DNA of 64,000 nucleotides, taken from NCBI RefSeq assembly GCF_023897065.1, contig NZ_JAMHIV010000023.1, positions 1-64,000 of the forward strand. The letters run 5' to 3'. Below the pieces are notes generated by a model that saw only the letters and a list, made by a program, of their open reading frames with translations, did not search any database and had not been told where the DNA came from. Positions 8,094-16,882 of the stretch are shown one piece after another (the stretch's first letter is position 1; every line of letters starts with the position of its first letter). The stretch comes from Crossiella sp. SN42. GTDB lineage: Bacteria > Actinomycetota > Actinomycetes > Mycobacteriales > Pseudonocardiaceae. The translations under genes and the position numbers were made by a program.

Positions 8094-9661
8094 CACTTGT
8101 CCTTTCCTGCGAAAAGCTGGTTCGCCACGCGCGTGAACTCCTCGCCGTACCCGGCCTGGTCGGTGCGCGCGAGCCCGCCGACCTCGACCAAGGTACGGCC
8201 GTCCTCGGCAGGCGAGATCCGCACCCACAGCCGCCGCCGCTTCACGATCAGCGACAGCGCGATGCCGATCATCACCGCCAGCCCGGCCAGCAGCACGGCC
8301 ACCTGCGCCGGGTCGTTGGAGACCTGGAGCGAGACCCAGGGCACCACGCCGTCGAAGCGGACCTTGGTGCCGTCGTCCAGGCTGACCTCCTCGCCGAGGG
8401 CGAGGTTCTTGCGCAGCACCTTGGTCAGCCGCCCCGACTCGACCATCGACTTGTCGACCTCGAAGATCGACTGGCCGCGGCCGGAGTCCAGGCCCAGGTC
8501 GCCGCGGTAGATGTCCACCGCGACCGCCGGGTCGTCAGCCGCCGGGAAGACCGAGGTGAGCACCGAGCCGTGGTAGCCGGCGGTCGGCGCGAACAGCCCG
8601 GTGATGGCCAGCTGCTTGCGGCGGCGCTCGTCCGGGTCGGTGACCCCCGGCGGGTCGAACTTGGTCGCGCCCTCCGACAGCAGGGTGGCCTGGTCCATCG
8701 GCTTCCACTGGATCAGGCCGGTGCGCTGCTCCCCGCCGGGGAAGGTGACCACGAAGCGCGGCGCGTAGCCGGTGCCGAGCAGGTAGACCCGGTCGCCGGA
8801 GAGGCGCAGCGGGTGGTTGACCTCCACGTCGGCGGCGCGCCAGCCGGCGCCGTCCAGCTCGTGCGCGTCCTGGTAGGAGACCTTGGCCCGGTACAGGTCG
8901 GGCTGCAGGTTGTCGAAGTAGCGGCTCTCGAAGCCGTCCACCCGCACGCAGAACGGGTTCAGCTCGGTGCCGTCCACGGTCAGGCCCGGCCGGAAGGAGT
9001 CGTAGGCGTAGATGCCCGCGTTGCAGAACTGGGAGCCGTTGGCCAGCACGATGACCTGGCCCTCGTAGCCGAACAGCTTGCCTGCCGCCATCCCCAGCAG
9101 CAGCGCGACCAGCGCGAAGTGGAAGACCAGGTTGCCCGCCTCGCGGGTGAAGCCGCGCTCGGCGCTGACCGTGGCCACGCCGCCGTCCTCGGTGCGCTCG
9201 ACCTTGCGCCAGCCGCGCAGTGTGCTCTTGGTGCTGGCCAGCACCTCGTCCACCGAGCCGTCCACGGTGCCGTAGACGTGGTGCGGCAGCCGGGCCAGCT
9301 TGCGCGGCACCAGCACCGGCTGCTGACGCAGCTGCCTGGCGAACTCCACGGTGCGCGGCAGCAGGCAGCCGATCAGCGAGACGAACAGCAGCACGTAGAT
9401 CGCGGCGAACCAGGGCGCGCCGTAGACGGCGAAGAAGCCGAGGTCGTCCAGGATCGGGCCGAGCGTCGGGTACTGCTTGATGTAGTCGGCGACCTTGGCC
9501 GCGTTCAGCGCGTACTGCGGTAGCAGCGCGCCGGGCATCGCGGCCAGCGCGAGCAGGAACAGCAGGATCAGCGCGGTGCGCATGCTGGTCAGCCCGCGCC
9601 AGGTGTTGCGCAGGAAGGCGAGGGCCGCGCGCGGAGCGCTCTGCCGGACCGGCGCGCTCAC
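8093..9661 (-). CDS. resB: Cytochrome c biogenesis protein ResB
   Basis: A 522-residue ResB-family membrane protein. Three transmembrane helices lie in the first about 230 residues, followed by a large extracytoplasmic domain and a final helix near residues 460-480. ResB and CcsB together deliver haem to apocytochrome c. The GTG start 9661 overlaps the ccdA stop (GTGA). The longer upstream frame runs through ccdA and is not coding. The position between ccdA and ccsB is the standard actinobacterial order. Confidence 0.93.
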   Translation of the reverse strand: MSAPVRQSAPRAALAFLRNTWRGLTSMRTALILLFLLALAAMPGALLPQYALNAAKVADYIKQYPTLGPILDDLGFFAVYGAPWFAAIYVLLFVSLIGCLLPRTVEFARQLRQQPVLVPRKLARLPHHVYGTVDGSVDEVLASTKSTLRGWRKVERTEDGGVATVSAERGFTREAGNLVFHFALVALLLGMAAGKLFGYEGQVIVLANGSQFCNAGIYAYDSFRPGLTVDGTELNPFCVRVDGFESRYFDNLQPDLYRAKVSYQDAHELDGAGWRAADVEVNHPLRLSGDRVYLLGTGYAPRFVVTFPGGEQRTGLIQWKPMDQATLLSEGATKFDPPGVTDPDERRRKQLAITGLFAPTAGYHGSVLTSVFPAADDPAVAVDIYRGDLGLDSGRGQSIFEVDKSMVESGRLTKVLRKNLALGEEVSLDDGTKVRFDGVVPWVSLQVSNDPAQVAVLLAGLAVMIGIALSLIVKRRRLWVRISPAEDGRTLVEVGGLARTDQAGYGEEFTRVANQLFAGKDK

Positions 9662-10437
9662 AGCGGCAGCCTGAAGTCGGCGACCAGGCTGATCTGGATC
9701 CAGGACACCAGCTGCCCCCACAAGCCGGTCACCAGCAGCACGCCCACCAGCACCAGCATGCCGCCGCCGAAGAGCTGCACGCCGCGGGTGTGCCGCCGCA
9801 GCCAGCCGGTGGCCCGCACCGCCCAGCGCGCGCCCAGCGCGAGCACCAGGAACGGCAGGCCGAGGCCGAGGCAGTAGGCCAGGATCAGCACGATCCCGCG
9901 CAGGCTGCCGCCGCCGGTGCCCGCGGCCACGGTGACCACGCCGGTGAGCATCGGGCCCATGCACGGCACCCAGCCCAGCCCGAACAGCGCGCCCAGCACC
10001 GGCGCGCCCGCCAGGCCCAGCCTGGGCACGTGGTGCGAGCGGACATCGCGCTGGAGCAGCGGCACCAGGCCCATGAAGACCAGGCCCATGAAGATGGTGA
10101 CGACCCCGCCGATGCGTTGCAGCAGCGGGCCGTTCTCGATCAGCGCGTCGGCCAGCCCGAGCACGCCGAGCATGCCGATGGCGAAGACCACGGTGAACCC
10201 GGCCACGAACAGCAGCGCCGCCCCGGCCACCCGCCAGCGGCCCTGACGCGCCTGCGCCGCCTCGTCGCTGTTGATCGGCGGCTGCTCCGCCCCGACCAGT
10301 CCGGCCAGGTAGGAGAGGTAGCCGGGGACCAGCGGCACCACGCACGGGGAGGCGAAGGACAGCGTCCCGGCGAGCACGGCCACCAGGGCCGCGAGGATGA
10401 GCGGCCCCGAGATGGCGAGCTGGGTGGCGGGGTCCAC
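9658..10437 (-). CDS. ccdA: Thiol-disulfide transporter CcdA
   Basis: A 259-residue, six-helix membrane protein of the CcdA/DsbD family. It passes electrons from cytoplasmic thioredoxin to extracytoplasmic thiol reductases. The two redox cysteines lie in the signature segments FASPCVVPLVPGY (helix 1) and GWVPCMGPML (helix 4). The start is GTG 10437. It begins the ccdA-resB-ccsB operon. Its likely electron acceptor, the TlpA-like lipoprotein, is encoded 1.1 kb upstream on the same strand, separated by an oppositely oriented peptidase gene. Confidence 0.93.
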   Translation of the reverse strand: MDPATQLAISGPLILAALVAVLAGTLSFASPCVVPLVPGYLSYLAGLVGAEQPPINSDEAAQARQGRWRVAGAALLFVAGFTVVFAIGMLGVLGLADALIENGPLLQRIGGVVTIFMGLVFMGLVPLLQRDVRSHHVPRLGLAGAPVLGALFGLGWVPCMGPMLTGVVTVAAGTGGGSLRGIVLILAYCLGLGLPFLVLALGARWAVRATGWLRRHTRGVQLFGGGMLVLVGVLLVTGLWGQLVSWIQISLVADFRLPL

Positions 10438-10563
10438 GAGTAGCCAGAGTACGTAACCCGTTCGCGATCGGCTTTTTGGGGTTGCGTCGTGGCCTTGGCC
10501 ACACTGTCCAGTTGGGACGAACGGAGTCTGGCCCGAGCGCGTCCGGCCCCCTAGCGTCTAGCC

Positions 10564-11583
10564 GTGCTTCGCCCCTTCGCCGCACTCGCCGGCGCGCTTT
10601 CCTGCACCGCCCTCGTGCTCTCGCTGTCCCAGCCGGTGGCCGACGCCGCCCCGCAGCAGTTCGAGCTCCGCGAGGTCTTCTCGCCGGACGGCACGATCAG
10701 CAAGGTCAAGGTGCCGGTGCTGCCGGACCTGCCCAAGGCCGCCGACGAGATCCTGGCCCAGATCGGCATCGTGCACGAGACCGGACCGTCCACCGAGCGC
10801 TTCGACCTGGTCTTCGTCGGCGACGGCTACACCGCGGCCGACCTGCCCACCTACGAGCGGCACGTGCGGGAGAAGTGGACCGAGCTGGCCCAGGTGGAGC
10901 CGTTCAAGTCGCTGACCGGGCACCTCAACGTGTGGCGGGTGGACGTGGTGTCCACCGACTCCGGCGTCGACCACGACCCGGCGCAGGGCGTGCGCAAGGA
11001 CACCGCGCTGGACATGGGCTTCTGGTGCCAGGGCAGCAGCGGCACCGAGCGGCTGCTGTGCGTGAACGAGACCGCGGCCAAGCAGTACGCCGCGCTGGCC
11101 CCGCAGGCCGACCAGGTGATCGCGCTGGGCAACACGGCCAAGTACGGCGGCGCGGGCGGCCCGGTGGCCACCGCGGCCGGCGGCAACGCCCAGGCCGGGC
11201 AGATCGCCATCCACGAGCTGGGCCACTCCATGGGCGGGCTGGCCGACGAGTACTTCTCCCCCGGCGACCCCTACACCGGCCCGGAGCTGACCGAGCCGAA
11301 CGCCTCCGTGCTGACCGAGGCGCAGATGCGCGAGCAGCGGGTCAAGTGGCACTCGCTGATCGGCCAGCCGACCCCGGACGGCGGCGTGATCGGCGTGTAC
11401 GAGGGCGGCAAGTACCAGGAGCGCGGCATCTTCCGGCCCAGCCAGGACTCGATCATGCGCACGCTCGGCCGGGAGTTCAACCTGATCGGCCGCAAGGCGA
11501 TGGCCGACGCGATCCTGGCCAAGTCGCAGCCACCGGCGGACCTGGCGGCCCTGCTCCGGCAGCTGCGACTGCTGCCCAACTAG
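10564..11583 (+). CDS. Secreted M64-family zinc metallopeptidase
   Basis: 339 residues with an N-terminal signal peptide (hydrophobic residues 5-22, then an Ala-rich cleavage region ending near ADAAP). The catalytic zinc site is HELGHSMGGLADEY, the HExxH motif with downstream Asp and Glu as in M64 (IgA-peptidase-like) enzymes. The upstream ERFDLVFVGDGYTA segment is also typical of that family. The start is GTG 10564. It is the only plus-strand gene between about 5.6 and 28 kb and sits inside the cytochrome c maturation cluster. Its stop overlaps the convergent TlpA-like gene by the four bases CTAG. The substrate is unknown. Confidence 0.87.
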   Translation: MLRPFAALAGALSCTALVLSLSQPVADAAPQQFELREVFSPDGTISKVKVPVLPDLPKAADEILAQIGIVHETGPSTERFDLVFVGDGYTAADLPTYERHVREKWTELAQVEPFKSLTGHLNVWRVDVVSTDSGVDHDPAQGVRKDTALDMGFWCQGSSGTERLLCVNETAAKQYAALAPQADQVIALGNTAKYGGAGGPVATAAGGNAQAGQIAIHELGHSMGGLADEYFSPGDPYTGPELTEPNASVLTEAQMREQRVKWHSLIGQPTPDGGVIGVYEGGKYQERGIFRPSQDSIMRTLGREFNLIGRKAMADAILAKSQPPADLAALLRQLRLLPN

Positions 11584-12158
11584 CTCTTTTCCGCGGCGAG
11601 CTCCTGCACAACCGGCAGCAGCTCGGCGTCGGTGAGCTTGCTCAGGAACACCGCGGCCACCCGGTGCTGCCGGTCCAGCAGGATGGTGGAGGGCACCGCG
11701 TTGCGCGGGTAGCCGCGCAGGCCCAGCAGCGACCGGCCGGGCGGGTCGTAGATGGACGGGTAGGTCTGCTTGTGGTCGCGCACGAAGTCGGCCGCGGCGC
11801 TGCGGATCTCGTCCCGCAGGTCGATGCCGAGGAACTGCACGCCGGAGTCCTTGGTCTGCTCGAAGACCCGCTCCAGGTCGTCCACCTCGTCCCGGCAGGG
11901 CGGGCACCAGCTGCCCCACAGGTTGAGCACCACGACCTTGCCTGCGTAGTCCGAGGTCTTGATCGTCTTGCCCTCTTCGAGCAGGCTGTCCCCGCTGAGC
12001 ACCGGCGGCTTCTGCCGCTTGGCGGGCTCGTACCGGATGCGCGTCTGGCCGCCGGGGGCGACGAACTCGAAGTCGCCGCCGGTGGCCACCGCGTCGGTGC
12101 CGGTGGCGCAGCCGGTGAGCACCAGCGCGGCGAGGAGGGCGGGCAGCAGTCGCCTCAT
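11580..12158 (-). CDS. TlpA/ResA-like thioredoxin-fold lipoprotein
   Basis: 192 residues with a lipoprotein signal (LVLTGC, Cys17 as lipidation site) and a thioredoxin-like domain. The active site WCPPC is at residues 84-88, and the cis-Pro region reads AVPSTILLD. Such proteins reduce the CxxCH cysteines of apocytochrome c at the outer face of the membrane, using electrons from CcdA. It overlaps the phosphatase gene upstream (ATGA) in the order hemL-phosphatase-tlpA, matching Rv0524-Rv0526. Confidence 0.92.
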   Translation of the reverse strand: MRRLLPALLAALVLTGCATGTDAVATGGDFEFVAPGGQTRIRYEPAKRQKPPVLSGDSLLEEGKTIKTSDYAGKVVVLNLWGSWCPPCRDEVDDLERVFEQTKDSGVQFLGIDLRDEIRSAAADFVRDHKQTYPSIYDPPGRSLLGLRGYPRNAVPSTILLDRQHRVAAVFLSKLTDAELLPVVQELAAEKS

Positions 12159-12784
12159 GCCCCGGTCACCCTCGGGTCGGTGCGGCCGACCGGCTCGCGG
12201 TAGACGATCCGGACCAGCTCCTCGTCCTGGAAGACCAGGCTGGTCAGCGAGGCCAGCGAGCACTGGCGGCGGCGCGGGTCGTGCCACATCCGGCGGCCCT
12301 CCAGGAACCGGCGCACGGTCCAGATCGGCAGCTGGTGGGACACGCAGACCGCCTCGTGCCCGGCCGCGGCCACCCTGGCCCGGTGCACCGCGCCCAGCAT
12401 CCGGTGCGCGATGTGCAGGTAGGGCTCGCCCCAGGACGGGCGGAACGGGTTGTACAGCTTGGCCCAGTGCCGGGGCGAGCGCAGCGCGCCGTCGCCGACG
12501 GAGACCTTGAGGCCCTCGAACTTGTTCGCCGACTCGATCAGCCGGTCGTCCACCGCGACCTCCAGCTGGTGCGAGTCGGCCAGCGGCCGGGCGGTCTGCT
12601 GCGCGCGCTCCAGCGGCGAGGCCACCACGTGCGTGATGTCCCGCTCGTTGAGGTGCTCGGCGACCAGCTTCGCCTGCTGCTGACCCGCGCCGGAGAGCCG
12701 GAACCCGGGCAGGCGGCCGTAGAGGATGCCGTTGGGGTTGTAGACCTCGCCGTGCCGGAGCAGGTGGACCACGGTGCGCGTCAC
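12155..12784 (-). CDS. Histidine phosphatase family protein
   Basis: 209 residues. The RHGE motif ([17 protein letters not shown]) supplies the phosphorylated catalytic histidine, the second conserved histidine lies in [10 protein letters not shown], and the proton-donor glutamate follows in the usual mid-domain position. It belongs to the branch often annotated phosphoglycerate mutase-like, although the substrate is unknown. The GTG start overlaps the hemL stop (GTGA). It is the equivalent of Rv0525. Confidence 0.9.
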   Translation of the reverse strand: MTRTVVHLLRHGEVYNPNGILYGRLPGFRLSGAGQQQAKLVAEHLNERDITHVVASPLERAQQTARPLADSHQLEVAVDDRLIESANKFEGLKVSVGDGALRSPRHWAKLYNPFRPSWGEPYLHIAHRMLGAVHRARVAAAGHEAVCVSHQLPIWTVRRFLEGRRMWHDPRRRQCSLASLTSLVFQDEELVRIVYREPVGRTDPRVTGA

Positions 12785-14118
12785 GAGTTCTCCTTGGCTG
12801 CCGCCGCGGCCGCCGCGGCGTGCGGCAGGGCCTCGGTGATCCGCTCGAAGGCCCGCTCGTCCAGCGCCGCGGAGACGAACCAGGCCTCGAACGCGCTGGG
12901 CGGCGGGTACACGCCACGAGCCAGCAGCTCGTGGAAGAACGGGGCGAACCGCCAGGTCTGGGCCGCCTTGGCGCCCTCGTAGTCGCGCACCGGGTCCTCG
13001 GTGAAGAACACGCTGACCAGGTTGCCCGCGTACTGCACCCGGTGCGCCACGCCCTCGGCGGTGAGCGCGTCGGCCAGCAGTGAGCCGAGCTTGCGCGCGT
13101 TGGTGTCCAGCGCGGTGTAGACCTCGGCGGTGGCGTTGCGCAGCGTGGCCAGGCCCGCGGCCACCGCCACCGGGTTCCCGGACAGCGTGCCAGCCTGGTA
13201 GACCGGCCCGGCCGGGGCCAGCCGCGCCATCACGTCGGCCCGCCCGCCGAAGGCCGCCGCGGGCAGCCCGCCGGACATCACCTTGCCGAAGGTGTAGAGG
13301 TCGCCCGCGACCCCTTCCACGCCGTACCAACCGGCCGCGGAGACCCGGAACCCGGTCATCACCTCGTCCATCACCAGCAACGCGCCGTTGGCCGAGCACA
13401 GCTCCTTGAGCGCGGCGTTGAAACCGGCCTCCGGCGCCACCGCGCCCATGTTGCCCGCGGCCGCCTCGGTGATCAGGCAGGCGATGTCCGCGCCGTGCTC
13501 GGCGAAGGCCGCGCGCACCGCGTCCAGGTCGTTGTAGGGCAGCACCAGGGTGTCCTCGGCCTGCGCGCCGGTCACGCCCGGCGTGGTGGGCAGCCCGAGC
13601 GTGGCCACGCCCGAGCCGGCCTGGGCGAGCAGCGCGTCCACGTGCCCGTGGTAGCAGCCGGCGAACTTGACCACCTTGCGCCGCCCGGTGAACCCGCGGG
13701 CCAGCCGGATCGCGCTCATGGTCGCCTCGGTGCCGGAGTTGACCAGCCGCACCTGCTCCACCGGGGCCACCCTGGAGATGATCTCCTCGGCCAGCTCGAT
13801 CTCGCCCTCGGTCGGCGTGCCGAAGGACAGCCCGCTGCTCGCGGCCCGCTGCACCGCCTCGACCACCGCGGGGTGCGCGTGCCCGAGGATCATCGGTCCC
13901 CAGGACGCGACCAGGTCCACGTACTCGTTGCCGTCGGCGTCGGTCAGGTACGCGCCCTGTCCCTTGACCATGAACCGCGGCGTGCCACCCACCGCCTGGA
14001 AGGCCCGGACCGGGGAGTTCACTCCACCCGGCGTGGCCTTGGCCGCCCGCTCGAACAGGGCGCGGGAGGTGGCGACGGAGGCTTCGTCACTGCGGTTGTT
14101 CACTGGCGTCGACGTCAC
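12781..14118 (-). CDS. hemL: Glutamate-1-semialdehyde 2,1-aminomutase
   Basis: A 445-residue class III aminotransferase-fold enzyme. It converts glutamate-1-semialdehyde to 5-aminolevulinate, the second step of the C5 haem pathway begun by HemA in this window. Diagnostic segments are [35 protein letters not shown], the PLP-lysine region [17 protein letters not shown] and [10 protein letters not shown]. The start is GTG 14118 ([12 protein letters not shown]); the frame upstream to 14214 is not conserved. It heads the hemL-phosphatase-tlpA operon. Confidence 0.95.
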   Translation of the reverse strand: MTSTPVNNRSDEASVATSRALFERAAKATPGGVNSPVRAFQAVGGTPRFMVKGQGAYLTDADGNEYVDLVASWGPMILGHAHPAVVEAVQRAASSGLSFGTPTEGEIELAEEIISRVAPVEQVRLVNSGTEATMSAIRLARGFTGRRKVVKFAGCYHGHVDALLAQAGSGVATLGLPTTPGVTGAQAEDTLVLPYNDLDAVRAAFAEHGADIACLITEAAAGNMGAVAPEAGFNAALKELCSANGALLVMDEVMTGFRVSAAGWYGVEGVAGDLYTFGKVMSGGLPAAAFGGRADVMARLAPAGPVYQAGTLSGNPVAVAAGLATLRNATAEVYTALDTNARKLGSLLADALTAEGVAHRVQYAGNLVSVFFTEDPVRDYEGAKAAQTWRFAPFFHELLARGVYPPPSAFEAWFVSAALDERAFERITEALPHAAAAAAAAKENS

Positions 14119-14162
14119 CGGTCCAGTGTCGCAACACCCGGTCGGGTGGCGTCGATGGGGCT

Positions 14163-14196
14163 GGTGTGCCCGAGCGATAAACCGCTCGGGCACACC
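14163..14196. terminator. Hairpin between hemL and the small secreted protein gene
   Basis: Perfect 14-bp arms (14163-14176 and 14183-14196) with a six-base ATAAAC loop, 71 bases downstream of the small secreted protein stop and upstream of hemL. Confidence 0.7.
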
Positions 14197-14266
14197 ACCA
14201 CCTGGGAGATCCACGAAACTGCTCCGCTATTACCGCGTGAAAGGCGGAATGCGACCCAGCAGGTGC

Positions 14267-14560
14267 TCAGTTCTCCGAGGCGTTCTCCATGTCGGCCTCG
14301 ACGCACGGGCCGTCGCTGTACTTCTTGTTCAGCGCGTCGACCGGCACCAGGCCGATCTCGTTGTCGTCCACGCACACGGGGAGCTGGATGTTCGTGTTGT
14401 TCAGGAGCTCGATGGCGGAGTCATCGTTCTTCCAGAACTGGGACGCCGGGGTGTGGTCGTGCTTCGGCTGGTCCTCGTCGGCCACGGCCGTGGCAGTGCC
14501 ACCCAGCATCGCACCGGCAGCAGCCAGCAACGCAACAGTCTGCTTGATCACTTGAGACAT
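14267..14560 (-). CDS. Small secreted protein with two cysteines
   Basis: About 97 residues with an N-terminal signal peptide (MSQVIKQTVALLAAAGAML, then an Ala-rich region with likely cleavage after TAVA). The mature part is about 70 residues, rich in Asp and Asn, with the segment IELLNNTNIQLPVCVDDNE and a second Cys near the C-terminus that could form one disulfide. This N-N-T-N-I-x-L-P-V-C pattern recalls small secreted actinomycete proteins distantly like chaplins, but that is only resemblance. ATG 14560 is preferred to ATG 14584, since the signal peptide begins there. It is monocistronic. Confidence 0.65.
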   Translation of the reverse strand: MSQVIKQTVALLAAAGAMLGGTATAVADEDQPKHDHTPASQFWKNDDSAIELLNNTNIQLPVCVDDNEIGLVPVDALNKKYSDGPCVEADMENASEN

Positions 14561-14948
14561 ACCTCTCGAATTGATGCTTGCCATCCGGCAAGGAACCGGA
14601 TGCGCAGAAGCTAGCGGATCTCAAGTCGCGATTGTCCCCGCGTCACCCATCCTCCGAATGACCTGCCCGAGAAACTCGCAGGTCACGCCGCAGGCGCGAG
14701 GGATGCCAATTCACACTTTCCGGTTCCGTCATTCTTTTGGTACGCCGGGACCCCCGGATCGACCGGAAGACGGGGCGGCGGAATAACCCGAAAGTAGAGG
14801 TTTGAGCTGCGCGCAGCACGTCAAGCTGCACTGATAGCGGCCGCCGTCACACCCGACGAGGGAGGCACGCCACGTCACCCTGTGTCACGGAGGGTGATGT
14901 TCGCCGAGGTGTCGCCAGGCCCAGGCCCCGGGGCCTGGCGACCTCCGC
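14561..14948. other. Gene-free stretch
   Basis: 388 bases between the small secreted gene and the MacB-like gene. It should hold the promoter of the secreted protein on the minus strand. It also has a 7-base inverted repeat TCACCCT/AGGGTGA at 14875-14897 and a terminator hairpin at its right end. No open frame here has convincing codon bias or a ribosome site. Confidence 0.5.
14911..14942. terminator. Terminator of the MacAB-like operon
   Basis: 12-bp perfect arms GTCGCCAGGCCC and GGGCCTGGCGAC with an 8-base loop, immediately downstream of the permease stop on the minus strand. Confidence 0.75.
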
Positions 14949-16148
14949 TCACTCGTGCCGCAGCGCCTGGATGGGGTGCAGCTTGCTGGCCCGGTTGGCC
15001 GGCAGCGCGCCGAAGAACAGCCCGATCAGCGCCGAGACGCCGAAGGCCAGCAGCACCGAGGAGGGCACCACGGTCAGCTGCAGGCCGCGGATGCTGAACT
15101 GCCCGGCGACCAGCCCGACCACCACGCCGAGGAAGCCGCCGAACATGCTCAGCATGGTCGCCTCGGCCAGGAACTGGCCCATGATCGCGCCCCTGGTGGC
15201 CCCGATGGCCTTGCGGATGCCGATCTCGCGGGTCCGCTCGGTCACCGTGACCAGCATGATGTTGGTGATGCCGACGCCGCCGATGAGCAGCGCGATGCCG
15301 CCGATGGCCAGGATCAGGTAGGTCAGCACGGTGTCGATCTGCCTGCTGCTGCGGGTCAGCTCCCTGGGGTCGCTGATCTCGAAGTCGGCGGGCTTGTCCG
15401 CGTCGATGCGGTGCTTGGCCCGCAAGACCGCCTCGATGGCGGCCCTGGCCTGGTCCATCTTCTCCACCGAGTGCGCCTGCACGGAGAACTGGCTCAGCGG
15501 CTGCTGCCCGGTCAGCGTGTTCTGCAGGGTGGACAGCGGCATGGCCAGCATCTCGTCGGTGGAGCGGCCACGACCGCCCTCACCGGCCTCCTCCAGCACG
15601 CCGACCACCACGAACTGCATGCCGCTGATGATCACCTGCCGGTTCACCGGGTCCTGCCCGTTGAACAGCTCGCTCGCCAGCTTGCCGCCCATCACGATGA
15701 CCTTGCGGGACTCGGTGACGTCGGCCTTGCTGAAGTAGGTGCCCCGCGCCAGCAGGGCGTTGTTCAGCTGGAAGAAGTCCGGGTGGGTGCCCAGCACCTG
15801 CGCGTTGTCCTTGGTGCGCACCCCATCGTTGACCGAGCCCTGGCTCCACACCCCCGGCACCACCGCCTTGATCCGGTCGGCCAGCTCCGGCGCGGCCAGC
15901 GCCTCGGCGTCCTCCAGGGTCAGCGCGCGGCCAGGGCCGGACTCGGAGTACTTCTGGTAGACGCTCAGGGTGTGCGCGCCCAGGCTGTTGATGCTGTTCA
16001 TGATCATGTTGGACGCGCCCTGGCCGACCGCGACGATCACGATCACCGAGGCCACCCCGATGAGGATGCCCAGCGTGGTCAGGATCGAGCGGAGCTTGTT
16101 GGCCAGCAGGCCGCGCACCGCGGAGAAGAGGATCTCGCCCATCCTCAT
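14949..16148 (-). CDS. MacB-like ABC transporter permease
   Basis: 399 residues with the MacB/FtsX architecture. One transmembrane helix at about residues 20-43 is followed by a periplasmic core domain (about 45-265) and three C-terminal helices of the FtsX domain. The conserved coupling segment TERTREIGIRKAIGATRGAI follows the second of these helices. It overlaps the ATPase gene (ATGA). With the ATPase and the membrane-fusion-type protein it forms a three-gene export system, probably for peptides, lipids or small toxic molecules. The substrate is not deducible. Confidence 0.92.
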   Translation of the reverse strand: MRMGEILFSAVRGLLANKLRSILTTLGILIGVASVIVIVAVGQGASNMIMNSINSLGAHTLSVYQKYSESGPGRALTLEDAEALAAPELADRIKAVVPGVWSQGSVNDGVRTKDNAQVLGTHPDFFQLNNALLARGTYFSKADVTESRKVIVMGGKLASELFNGQDPVNRQVIISGMQFVVVGVLEEAGEGGRGRSTDEMLAMPLSTLQNTLTGQQPLSQFSVQAHSVEKMDQARAAIEAVLRAKHRIDADKPADFEISDPRELTRSSRQIDTVLTYLILAIGGIALLIGGVGITNIMLVTVTERTREIGIRKAIGATRGAIMGQFLAEATMLSMFGGFLGVVVGLVAGQFSIRGLQLTVVPSSVLLAFGVSALIGLFFGALPANRASKLHPIQALRHE

Positions 16149-16882
16149 CGGGCCACCCCCACCGCGTGCCGGTTCGCCTGCTTGCGCTCCTCGTGCACGA
16201 CCTTGCCGTCCACCATGTGCAGGATCCGGTGCGCGTGCTCGGCCACGTCCCGCTCGTGCGTGATCATCACGACCGTGCGGCCGGTGGCGTTGAGGCGGTC
16301 CAGGATGGCCAGCACCTCCGCGGTGCTCTTGGAGTCCAGGTTGCCGGTGGGCTCATCGGCCAGCAGCAGCGCCGGTTCGGTGACCAGCGCGCGGGCGATG
16401 GCCACCCGCTGCTGCTGCCCGCCGGAGAGCTCGGTGGGCAGGTGCCTGACCCGGTCGGCCAGGCCGACGGTGTCCAGCGCGGCCAGCGCCCTGCGGCGGC
16501 GTTCGGCCTTGCGCAGCCCCGCGTAGCTCATCGGAAGCTCCACATTGGACAGTGCGTTGAACCTGGGGATCAGGTTGAAGGACTGGAACACGAAGCCGAT
16601 CTTCTGGTTGCGCACCCTGGCCAGCTGCCTCGGCTTCTGCTCGGCCACGTTGACCCCGTCGAGGAAGTACTCGCCCTCGGTGGCCGGGTCCAGGCAGCCC
16701 ACGATGTTGAGCAGGGTGGACTTGCCGGAACCGGAGGCGCCCATGATCGCCACGTAGTCGCCGGTGGGCACCACGAGGTCGACCCCGGCCAGCGCGTGCA
16801 CGGTGGCCTCGCCCATGCCGTAGGTCTTGCGCACCCCGCGCAGCTCGATGACCGGGTGGTTCCCGGGCGCGGGCTGGCTCAC
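16145..16882 (-). CDS. MacB/LolD-type ABC transporter ATPase
   Basis: A 245-residue ATP-binding subunit. Walker A is GASGSGKSTLL, the Q-loop lies in FVFQSFNLIP, the signature is LSGGQQQRVAIARAL, Walker B is LLLADEPTGNLD and the H-loop is MITHERD. The family drives MacB-type mechanotransmission rather than substrate passage. The GTG start overlaps the stop of the membrane-fusion protein gene (GTGA). The C-terminal 15 residues are a basic tail. Confidence 0.95.
   Translation of the reverse strand: MSQPAPGNHPVIELRGVRKTYGMGEATVHALAGVDLVVPTGDYVAIMGASGSGKSTLLNIVGCLDPATEGEYFLDGVNVAEQKPRQLARVRNQKIGFVFQSFNLIPRFNALSNVELPMSYAGLRKAERRRRALAALDTVGLADRVRHLPTELSGGQQQRVAIARALVTEPALLLADEPTGNLDSKSTAEVLAILDRLNATGRTVVMITHERDVAEHAHRILHMVDGKVVHEERKQANRHAVGVAR

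Noticed and set aside
14643-14831. Minus-strand frame of 62 codons in the gap before the MacB-like gene
   Set aside because: No ribosome site, irregular third-position GC and no recognisable sequence.
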